A model generated the notes under the pieces. The model had not been told where the DNA came from. It was given only the letters and a program-made list of their open reading frames with translations, and ran no database searches. A stretch of DNA of 31,282 nt from Megamonas sp. UBA1796. GTDB taxonomy: Bacteria; Bacillota; Negativicutes; Selenomonadales; Selenomonadaceae. Location: contig DCFU01000045.1 of NCBI GenBank assembly GCA_002319795.1, forward strand, positions 1-31,282. The letters run 5' to 3'. Position numbers and translations under genes: made by a program. The stretch's first letter is position 1. Every line of letters begins with the position of its first letter. Shown piece after piece: positions 16,261-22,708 of the stretch.

Positions 16261-16290
16261 ATTTTACCAATAAAATTATTATGTGACCAA
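16261..16290 (-). promoter_or_regulatory. Possible promoter of the hyd operon
   Basis: On the minus strand, TTGGTC (16290-16285) and TAAAAT (16266-16261) are spaced by 18 bp, about 80 bases before hydC. The whole region is very AT-rich, so a chance match is possible. I saw no clear Rex palindrome. Confidence 0.3.
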
Positions 16291-16401
16291 AAAAATATTT
16301 TGATATAATATTTTATTATTATGTTAAATTTATGTTAATATTCATAGTAAACACTCAAAAACATGCAATTTGTAATAATGATATACAAGGTTACAGTTTT
16401 G

Positions 16402-16410
16402 TGCTATAAT
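16402..16410 (+). promoter_or_regulatory. Extended -10 promoter
   Basis: TGC-TATAAT is a perfect extended -10 element. The -35 region (TATACA at 16382-16387) is weak. The start point would be near 16417, giving a leader of about 55 bases to the small HTH-like gene. Confidence 0.6.
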
Positions 16411-16471
16411 GTAGGTGTCATAGCATATGGGCTGTAAATATGACTCATGCACTGGTGATGGGGGGATACTT

Positions 16472-16711
16472 ATGGCAATTAAGAATGTTGTAATGGACCG
16501 GCGTGATAGTGCGGATTATCGCAACCTTTTAAAACGAGGAGGTTTCATTTCGGCCAGTTATCTATCAATCAGCGGGTTTGATGCCAGTCGGCTTAAGAAG
16601 CTTGCGCAGCAGGGAAGACTTGATGCGATTCGATGCGCTATTGGTAAATCCATTCGGTGGTACTATTGTGAGAAGCAGGCAGAGCTTGCCCATCTGCGTG
16701 GCGAGGTTTAA
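16472..16711 (+). CDS. Small helix-turn-helix-like protein of unknown function
   Basis: A 79-residue basic protein. The segment running from GGFISASYLSISG through SRLKKLAQQGRLDAIRCAIGKSIRWYY looks like a MerR/excisionase-type winged helix: a helix, a turn, a second helix and a wing ending in an aromatic residue. I place the start at ATG 16472 after a GGGGGGA ribosome site; an in-frame ATG at 16427 would add 15 residues but lies only about 10 bases from the predicted RNA start. It has its own promoter and terminator, so it is a single-gene unit. No recombinase or phage gene is nearby, so a stand-alone regulator is more likely than an excisionase. Confidence 0.7.
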   Translation: MAIKNVVMDRRDSADYRNLLKRGGFISASYLSISGFDASRLKKLAQQGRLDAIRCAIGKSIRWYYCEKQAELAHLRGEV

Positions 16712-16768
16712 AAACCGGAAAAAGGTGTATTTTTGTAATGTATCTGTAAATTATTCGCAAGAATGTAA

Positions 16769-16797
16769 AGAATCGGCGGCGCCGATTCTATTTTTTT
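16769..16797 (+). terminator. Terminator after the small HTH-like gene
   Basis: A perfect 9-bp stem, AGAATCGGC (16769-16777) with GCCGATTCT (16781-16789), a 3-base loop and a run of seven T. Confidence 0.9.
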
Positions 16798-16812
16798 GGG
16801 TTTTTTCAGGAA

Positions 16813-16831
16813 ACTGTGTTAGAATAAAAGA
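16813..16831 (+). promoter_or_regulatory. Promoter element, copy 1 of a repeated 19-mer
   Basis: ACTGTGTTAGAATAAAAGA contains the extended -10 TGT-TAGAAT (16817-16825). The identical 19 bases recur at 20016-20034 before the LytS-like gene. In both places it follows a terminator directly and has no good -35. Confidence 0.6.
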
Positions 16832-16858
16832 AATCTATAAGGAAATGAGGCTGCAAAG

Positions 16859-18004
16859 GTGCTGGTTTTTTTTGTTATTCTGGCTGGTGTTTTGACAGGC
16901 GTTATGGTTTTGTCGGTTATGCTGTTTCGATATGTTTTTGCGGAGAAGATTTGCCGCTTTATGTGTTGCGCGGCTTTGTTATTTGATATCACTGCGGTAT
17001 TCGGTCTTTTGATTGGCCGCAGGCTCTTTGCGGGAAGTCTCTGGGCTGGGTCGGTATTGCAGTGTATTTCTATGGTATTTATGGCGCAGCTTATTTTGTC
17101 TGTGCTTATATTACTGGCGTTGGGAATTCGCAAGGGATACCGTGTGATGACGGCAGAGCCCTTCGATGGCAGCCGCAGGCGGCTGCTGGCCCATTCCATG
17201 CTTTATCCGGCCGCTGCAGCGGCACTGGCTGGCTACGGAGGCCTTTATGAACGTACGGCATTGGTGGAACGGCATTACCGGATTCCAGTACGTGATCTTG
17301 CATCTCCATGGGCAGGTTTTCGTGTAGCCCAGCTCAGCGATGCGCATCTGGGACTTTTTTTTTCGTTGCAGCAACTGCAGCAGCTTTTGGAACGGACGGT
17401 TGCCACCAAACCAGATATGCTGGTGCTTACAGGGGATATTTTTGATGATGACACGCAAAATGCCGCTGCAGCCCGTATCATAGATGGCTTTACGGACAGC
17501 TTTCCTTACGGAATCTTTTTTTGCTATGGAAACCATGAGCATATGCGTGATATGGCAGCTATACAGCAGGCACTGAGCCGGACGAATATTCATGTGCTGG
17601 TGAATGAGCATGTGCAGCTTATGCGGGGGGGAGTGCCGCTTTATGTGGCGGGAGTGGATTATCCGGTTCCCCGGGAGAGCTTTGATGCGTTGCAGGATAA
17701 GTATGTGTCTGAGGCACTGGCCGGGATACCAGAGGCAGCCGTGACACTGCTGCTGGCGCATCATCCGGATTTCATAGATAATGGCAGGGCACATGGGATA
17801 TGCCTTACCTTGAGCGGGCATACGCATGGCGGACAACTGGGACTTTTTGGCGTACCGCTGGTGCCGCCGCTCTTCAAGTATATGCGGGGTATGTATACGG
17901 CAGGGAACAGCTATGGTTATGTACACAGCGGTAATGGGAGCTGGTTTCCTTACAGGCTGGGATGTCCGCCGGAGATTGCCTGTTTTGATTTGGAAAAAGC
18001 ATAG
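16859..18004 (+). CDS. Membrane-anchored metallophosphoesterase (YkuE-like)
   Basis: The 381-residue protein has three N-terminal membrane helices (about 2-24, 34-55, 62-90), then a calcineurin-like phosphoesterase domain with its metal ligands in order: Asp161 and His163 (QLSDAHLG), Asp193 (LTGDIFDD), Asn225-His226 (YGNHEH), the AHHPD block and GHTHGGQ. Such proteins hydrolyse phosphodiesters or UDP-sugar lipids at the membrane; the substrate here is unknown. The start GTG 16859 is used because no in-frame ATG fits; GAGG lies at 16847-16850. The stop overlaps the AGGAGG of the next gene, so it is probably co-translated with the GT41 glycosyltransferase. Confidence 0.85.
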   Translation: MLVFFVILAGVLTGVMVLSVMLFRYVFAEKICRFMCCAALLFDITAVFGLLIGRRLFAGSLWAGSVLQCISMVFMAQLILSVLILLALGIRKGYRVMTAEPFDGSRRRLLAHSMLYPAAAAALAGYGGLYERTALVERHYRIPVRDLASPWAGFRVAQLSDAHLGLFFSLQQLQQLLERTVATKPDMLVLTGDIFDDDTQNAAAARIIDGFTDSFPYGIFFCYGNHEHMRDMAAIQQALSRTNIHVLVNEHVQLMRGGVPLYVAGVDYPVPRESFDALQDKYVSEALAGIPEAAVTLLLAHHPDFIDNGRAHGICLTLSGHTHGGQLGLFGVPLVPPLFKYMRGMYTAGNSYGYVHSGNGSWFPYRLGCPPEIACFDLEKA

Positions 18005-18016
18005 GAGGCCTAAAAT

Positions 18017-19471
18017 ATGGATATGGCCCTAAGACAGGAGCTTAGGCGGATTCGACAGCTTACCGGAACAGGGAATACAGGTGAGGCTCTGCTGTGGTTG
18101 GAAAAATTACAAAAAAGCCCGGAATTCCCGCTGGAAGATTTGTGGCAGCTTGATGAGCTTTTTGGTGCCTGCTATAGCGAGCTTTGCGATATGAAACGGG
18201 CAGCAGGTGCATATTGGACGGCTTTTACGCATGACCGCTATCTGCGCAGTCAGCTCGAGCATTATAGCAGCTATCTTTTTTGCCTGCATTATCTACCGGA
18301 TATTGATGATGCAGAAATGAGGAAGGCACATCTTTTGTATAATCGCTTTTTTGCAGATGTAGAGGAGTATACACATACAAAGGTGAAGAAGGCACGGCTG
18401 CGCATTGGATACCTTTCGACGGATTTCCATGACCATACGGCAGCACGCTTCGTGAAGCCGTTGCTCATGTATCGTGATACGGTGCGCTATGAGGCAATCT
18501 GCTATGCGATGGATGCGCAGGAAGACCAGGTTACGTGCGGACTCCGCAGACTGGCGGATGGCTGGCGTGACTTGTCCGGGTTGTCATTTGCAGAGGCGGC
18601 GCAACGTATTTATGAGGATGAGGTCGATATCCTTTTTGACCTGTCCGGTCATAGCAATGGGGGCTGTACGCTGATTGTGGCAGGTTATAAGCCGGCGCCT
18701 GTACAGTTGTCAGGGATTGGCTGGTTCGATACAACAGGGCTTGCAGCTATTGATTATTTTTTGACAGACAGGCATTGCAATATTCATGTGGCGGAATTTT
18801 CGGAACAACCTTTGCGGCTGCCGCATTCGCATCTTTGCTACATGCCGCTGCAGGATGTTCCGGCATGCGGATATTATGAGCCGCATGCACCATTTGTGTT
18901 CGGCAGTTTCAATAATTTTGCCAAAATCACGGACGAGATGCTGACACTCTGGTTATCCATCGTGCACAGTGTTCCCGGCGCGCATTTGCTTTTAAAGGAC
19001 ACGGGAGCTTTTCCGGCGAGACAGCAGGCAATCCATGAACGGGCAATGCAACTTGGTTATGCGGAGAACGAGCTGGAGCTGCGCTCTGGTTCCCCAGAAT
19101 ACCTTAAGGAGTTTGACGAACTTGACATTATGCTTGATCCATATCCTTATCCGGGGGGTGGCATGACCTGTGAAGCACTGCTTATGGGAGTGCCGGTTGT
19201 CAGCCTTGCGGGGACGAGGCATGGCACGAGGTTTGGCTGCAGTCTGCTTAAAAATGCCGGGCTGGATGAGCTGGTGGCGGAGGACTGTGCAGGGTATAAA
19301 GCTATTGCGGTCACGCTTGCCCATGATAAAGACCGATTGTGTACGCTTCACAGGACGCTGCGCTCAAAGCTGCAAGCATCGCCTGTTATGGATGGCGTGG
19401 GCTATATGCGTGAGATGGAGCAGCTCTATGAAGAAATATGGACGCAGTGGCTGCGTACAAAAAAAGTATAG
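18017..19471 (+). CDS. GT41 O-GlcNAc transferase-like glycosyltransferase (SPINDLY type)
   Basis: The 484-residue protein matches the catalytic region of O-linked GlcNAc transferases: GYLSTDFHDH (131-140), ILFDLSGHSNGG (205-216), FGSFNNFAKIT (295-305), LLLKD with Lys327, and LDPYPYPGGGMTCEALLMGVPVVSL (373-397, given in two parts). These bind the UDP-sugar and transfer it to Ser/Thr. The 125 residues before it are helical and too short for a full tetratricopeptide array. Bacterial relatives glycosylate flagellin or surface proteins; no flagellar gene is in the window, so the target is open. AGGAGG overlaps the upstream stop. Confidence 0.85.
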   Translation: MDMALRQELRRIRQLTGTGNTGEALLWLEKLQKSPEFPLEDLWQLDELFGACYSELCDMKRAAGAYWTAFTHDRYLRSQLEHYSSYLFCLHYLPDIDDAEMRKAHLLYNRFFADVEEYTHTKVKKARLRIGYLSTDFHDHTAARFVKPLLMYRDTVRYEAICYAMDAQEDQVTCGLRRLADGWRDLSGLSFAEAAQRIYEDEVDILFDLSGHSNGGCTLIVAGYKPAPVQLSGIGWFDTTGLAAIDYFLTDRHCNIHVAEFSEQPLRLPHSHLCYMPLQDVPACGYYEPHAPFVFGSFNNFAKITDEMLTLWLSIVHSVPGAHLLLKDTGAFPARQQAIHERAMQLGYAENELELRSGSPEYLKEFDELDIMLDPYPYPGGGMTCEALLMGVPVVSLAGTRHGTRFGCSLLKNAGLDELVAEDCAGYKAIAVTLAHDKDRLCTLHRTLRSKLQASPVMDGVGYMREMEQLYEEIWTQWLRTKKV

Positions 19472-19549
19472 TTTCTTTTGCTGGCAGCACTTTTATGCAG
19501 AATGTGCAGAAGCGGGTCTGACACAATCCGGCGGATATCTGACTGACTA

Positions 19550-19577
19550 TTGAAAACTATATAAAATATATGATAAT
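19550..19577 (+). promoter_or_regulatory. Probable promoter of the cupin gene
   Basis: TTGAAA (19550-19555) and GATAAT (19572-19577) with a 16-bp spacer, about 45 bases before the cupin start. Confidence 0.5.
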
Positions 19578-19627
19578 ATAGATATGTGTTATGAATATTT
19601 TTGCCATAGTCTAAGGGAGGAAAAGTT

Positions 19628-19963
19628 ATGTCAAAGCATTTCGTTTTTCATAAGGATGCGGTGGTACAGCATCCGGGAGAGGGAACGGTTCGCCGGATCA
19701 TGGCGTACTCGGATCAGCTTATGGTATGTGAGCTGGAGGTTGCCAAGGGCACACCGGCCGGGCTGCATTCGCATCCGCATGATCAGATAACCTATGTGGT
19801 CAAGGGCGCCTTGGAGTTTTCGGTAGATGGGGAAAAAGCAGTGGTACATGCCGGAGATACGATTTATATGCCCGGTGATGTAGAACATGGGCTCCTTCGT
19901 GTACTGGAAGATTCTGTTATCATTGATACGTTTTCTCCTAAACGGGAAGATTTTCTTGGATAA
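19628..19963 (+). CDS. KdgF-like cupin
   Basis: A single-domain cupin of 111 residues with the metal motif His-Ser-His-Pro-His-Asp-Gln (HSHPHDQ) and a later GDVEHG. The order MAYSDQLMVCELE, HSHPHDQITYVVKG, AGDTIYMP and the C-terminal DTFSPKREDFL is like KdgF, which speeds the opening of unsaturated uronates to 4-deoxy-5-hexosulose uronate, the KduI substrate. The presence of kduI and kduD 11 kb upstream supports this. It stands alone with its own promoter and terminator, not in the kdu cluster. A general small cupin is the fallback. AGGGAGG precedes ATG 19628. Confidence 0.75.
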   Translation: MSKHFVFHKDAVVQHPGEGTVRRIMAYSDQLMVCELEVAKGTPAGLHSHPHDQITYVVKGALEFSVDGEKAVVHAGDTIYMPGDVEHGLLRVLEDSVIIDTFSPKREDFLG

Positions 19964-19976
19964 AAAATTGAGTTAA

Positions 19977-20015
19977 AAGGAGTTGTGTAGGTTTTGCTAT
20001 ACAATTCCTTTTTTT
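19977..20015 (+). terminator. Terminator after the cupin gene
   Basis: AAGGAGTTGTGTAG (19977-19990) pairs with CTATACAATTCCTT (19997-20010), 14 bp with two G-T pairs, followed by a T tract to 20015. Confidence 0.88.
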
Positions 20016-20034
20016 ACTGTGTTAGAATAAAAGA
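20016..20034 (+). promoter_or_regulatory. Promoter element, copy 2 of a repeated 19-mer
   Basis: ACTGTGTTAGAATAAAAGA is identical to 16813-16831 and holds TGT-TAGAAT at 20020-20028. It begins directly after the cupin terminator and would give a leader of about 95 bases to the kinase gene. Confidence 0.6.
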
Positions 20035-20129
20035 GATATGAAGGAAACCGCACTTCTTTCAGATAATCGATGCAGCCGGGATTTTCATCGGATGGGACAG
20101 CAACTTTTGGGCGGACAGGAGATGAGAAT

Positions 20130-21839
20130 ATGTCGGGAGTTCTTCTTTTTGAGATGCTGAGCCGGATCAGCATGGCTATCGTGGCAACACAGGCAGCTTT
20201 GCAGGCTGCTCCGGTCCGCAGATTCCTGCTTTACGGTGTGCGGCGCTGGCAGGATCGTGCGTTGACGATACTTATCCTCAGTGCATTGGCGATATTCAGC
20301 CGCTATACGGGCCTGGTCATGTATGGAGGGCAAGTGAATTCCAGCCTTGTTTTCGTTATGCTGGCGGGTATACTGGGCGGCGTATGGGCGGGTTCTCTCA
20401 CAGGAGCACTCTCTGGTTTTCAGCATTACTGGTATGGCGGTTTTACAGACAGCAGCTGTATGTTTTCTGCAATCCTGGCCGGTATAGTTGCCGGAGGACT
20501 CAAAAAAGGGTATGGCAGGAAAATGCCTCTGGATTTGGTATTGGCGGCCGGTTTAGGCGGCGAAGGCGTACAGATTTTGGTGGTAATGTTCTTTCATCCG
20601 TACGGACAGGTGGAGGATTATATTTGGAATGCAGGCCCGCCTATGGCGTTGGTTAATGCCGCTGCTTTGGTGTTTTTTGTATTGTTGTTCAGGCTCTCCT
20701 ATGAACGGGAGGAAAGCGTGGCGGCAAAGCAGTCACGCAAAGCACTGCTTATTGCGCACCAGACATTGCCTTATCTGCGTGGGGGCCTCCGGGAGCAAAA
20801 TGCGGCGGCTGCCGCAGAGATAATTTTTAAGGCAGGAGAATACAGCGGGGTAGTATTTACGAATCGCACGGAAGTCCTTGTCTGCAAGGGACTTGAGCGC
20901 TGTTACCCCATGCAGGCAGGAGAAAGCATGAGTGGGATTACCTGGCAGGCCTTGCAACAGAAAAAGGTATTAGTTGCACAGCATTGGGAAACTATAGGGT
21001 GCCGGGTAAAAAAGTGCAGGCTGGGAAAATGCTGCTTGTCGTCTGTTATTGTTGTACCCTTGCTTATGTTTGGACGGATTGCCGGGACGTTCCAGCTTTA
21101 TCATGCGGATGGGCAAAAGATTACTTCTTCGGATCGTGTATTTGCGGGAGGGCTGGGACAGCTTTTCACTACGCAGCTGGAACTTGCTGAAACGGATCAG
21201 CAGCGCAAGCTGGCAGAGCTTATGGCACTTCATTTGCAGATTCAGCCGCATTTCTTATTTAATACACTCAATACCGTGGCATCATTTATTCGTACGGATC
21301 CTGAGCTGGCCCGTAAACTTTTGCTGCACTTGAGCGAATTGTTCCGTTTTTCTTTGCAGAAGGCAGGCCGTATGGTCTTAGTACAGGACATGGTGAAGCA
21401 GGCCAGACACTATTTGGCGATTGCTGAGGCGCGCAATGGGAAAAACTTGCGTACGGAGATCGAGATCGCTCCGGAGATTATGCAATGCGCACTCCCTTCC
21501 TTGTGTATTCAGCCGCTTTTGGAAAACTCCCTGAAGCATGGTTTGCATCCGCGAACGGAGGATGGCTGGCTGCATCTCAGCGGCAGCCGCGAGGGAAAAA
21601 TTGTACATTTTATTATTGAGGACAACGGCGTAGGCATGGAAAAGCTGCCTTTACTCACCAACACGAACAACGTTAAGCACATAGGCTTGTGTAATGTGCA
21701 GGCCCGTCTTACGGGTCTCTACGGGGAGGATTATGGGCTGCAGCTTGAGAGTACGCCGGGGAAAGGAACCCGTGTCCATATGCGGATTCCTTATGAAGAT
21801 TTTCAGGAGGCGAAACAACGTGAAGGTAATCTTGGTTGA
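20130..21839 (+). CDS. LytS/BtsS-like sensor histidine kinase
   Basis: The 569-residue kinase has an N-terminal multi-helix membrane domain of the 5TM-LYT type (about 1-190), a GAF-like domain (about 215-355) with a Cys cluster (CRVKKCRLGKCC), a HisKA-like segment with LQIQPHFLFNTLNT (phospho-acceptor His374), and an ATPase domain with LLENSLKHGL and EDNGVGM. I start it at ATG 20130 with AGGAG at 20117-20121; an in-frame ATG at 20070 has no good ribosome site. Its stop overlaps the response regulator start by 20 bases. LytS and BtsS relatives sense pyruvate, and a CstA-family carrier follows, so external pyruvate is the likely signal. Confidence 0.9.
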   Translation: MSGVLLFEMLSRISMAIVATQAALQAAPVRRFLLYGVRRWQDRALTILILSALAIFSRYTGLVMYGGQVNSSLVFVMLAGILGGVWAGSLTGALSGFQHYWYGGFTDSSCMFSAILAGIVAGGLKKGYGRKMPLDLVLAAGLGGEGVQILVVMFFHPYGQVEDYIWNAGPPMALVNAAALVFFVLLFRLSYEREESVAAKQSRKALLIAHQTLPYLRGGLREQNAAAAAEIIFKAGEYSGVVFTNRTEVLVCKGLERCYPMQAGESMSGITWQALQQKKVLVAQHWETIGCRVKKCRLGKCCLSSVIVVPLLMFGRIAGTFQLYHADGQKITSSDRVFAGGLGQLFTTQLELAETDQQRKLAELMALHLQIQPHFLFNTLNTVASFIRTDPELARKLLLHLSELFRFSLQKAGRMVLVQDMVKQARHYLAIAEARNGKNLRTEIEIAPEIMQCALPSLCIQPLLENSLKHGLHPRTEDGWLHLSGSREGKIVHFIIEDNGVGMEKLPLLTNTNNVKHIGLCNVQARLTGLYGEDYGLQLESTPGKGTRVHMRIPYEDFQEAKQREGNLG

Positions 21840-22584
21840 TGATGAAGAACCCGCAAGGGACGAATTGCGGTACTTACTGTCACAGGTAGGCGGCATGGAA
21901 ATTGTTGCCGAATTTGGCAGCGCGGAAACATTCCTGCCTGCTTGCCGGAAATTTGCACCCGAAGTCATTTTTCTTGATATACAAATGCGCGGCATCAATG
22001 GCATAGAGACCGCCCGAATGGTACGGAAAATCCTGCCAGAAGCGCTTATCGTGTTTGCAACGGCCTATGATGAGTATGCGCTGGAGGCCTTTGAAATCCA
22101 TGCAGTTGGCTATATATTAAAACCGTTTGATGAGGAAAAACTTCGTGAAACCATTGACTTCATTAAAGGACTCAGGCATGAGGAATGGCAGGAACAGCTC
22201 TCCCATGTCGACGCGGCGCTGCAGGGACTTCCTGTCCAGCCGCTTAAGAAACTGGCCCTGGAGGGGAAGGGAAGCCTGCATCTCGTTGATTATGGGCAGA
22301 TATCTTATATTCATATTGATAACGGACAGGTGCGCGTATTCCTGCAGGATGCCATATATAATTATCATGGGAGCCTGACAGACCTGGAGGAACGCCTGCA
22401 TGGTTCCAAGCTCTATCGCGTACATCGGAGCTTCATTGTAAATCTTGAGTATGTGAAGGAGGTTCTTCCCTGGTTCAAGGGAACTTACTGGCTGAAGCTG
22501 CCCAAGCCGGGCGGCGGGATGCAGGAGATACCGGTGAGCAAGGCCAAGGTGAAGAATGTAAAGATCATACTGGGATTGGATTGA
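21820..22584 (+). CDS. LytTR-family response regulator
   Basis: The 254-residue regulator has a receiver domain (DDEEPARDEL, phospho-acceptor Asp53 in FLDIQM, switch residues in ATAYDEYA and KPFD) and a C-terminal LytTR DNA-binding domain (about 150-254) ending with YRVHRSFIVNLEYVKEV. The start is GTG 21820, nine bases after AGGAGG and 20 bases inside the kinase gene, so the pair is translationally coupled. It is expected to activate the CstA-type gene 124 bp downstream, where two matching direct repeats lie upstream of the promoter. Confidence 0.92.
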   Translation: MKVILVDDEEPARDELRYLLSQVGGMEIVAEFGSAETFLPACRKFAPEVIFLDIQMRGINGIETARMVRKILPEALIVFATAYDEYALEAFEIHAVGYILKPFDEEKLRETIDFIKGLRHEEWQEQLSHVDAALQGLPVQPLKKLALEGKGSLHLVDYGQISYIHIDNGQVRVFLQDAIYNYHGSLTDLEERLHGSKLYRVHRSFIVNLEYVKEVLPWFKGTYWLKLPKPGGGMQEIPVSKAKVKNVKIILGLD

Positions 22585-22607
22585 TGTTTCTGTTCAGTGC
22601 AGTATAC

Positions 22608-22638
22608 TTCCATTTAACTGTGGATTTTTTCCATTAAC
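22608..22638. promoter_or_regulatory. LytTR-type direct-repeat binding site upstream of cstA
   Basis: TTCCATTTAAC (22608-22618) and TTCCATTAAC (22629-22638) are near-identical and 21 bp apart, two helical turns. On the other strand they read ACAGTTAAATGG and ATGGTTAATGG, similar to known LytTR sites of the form ACAGTTAAG. They end 10 bp before the -35 region. Confidence 0.65.
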
Positions 22639-22648
22639 CATGAATTCC

Positions 22649-22677
22649 TTACATTTTCAGAAAGTTACTGCTATACT
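22649..22677 (+). promoter_or_regulatory. Promoter of the CstA-family gene
   Basis: An extended -10, TGC-TATACT (22669-22677), with a poor -35 (TTACAT at 22649-22654), 17 bp apart. A weak -35 next to upstream repeats is what an activator-dependent promoter looks like. Confidence 0.6.
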
Positions 22678-22708
22678 AAAAATATAAAATATAAGGAGGG
22701 AAAATTGT

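Larger units (their letters stand above)
16174..16471. other. AT-rich divergent intergenic region
   Basis: About 298 bases between hydC and the small HTH-like gene. It holds the presumed hyd promoter, a direct repeat TTATGTTAA at 16319-16327 and 16330-16338 (11-bp period), and an extended -10 promoter at 16402-16410. No further gene seen. Confidence 0.6.

Noticed and set aside
16472..16711. Excisionase of a mobile element
   Set aside because: No integrase, attachment site or phage gene is visible in the flanking DNA.
20038..20160. A 40-codon frame (ATG 20038) overlapping the start of the LytS-like gene, a possible leader peptide
   Set aside because: It begins only a few bases after the predicted RNA start, has no ribosome site, and its sequence shows no pattern.
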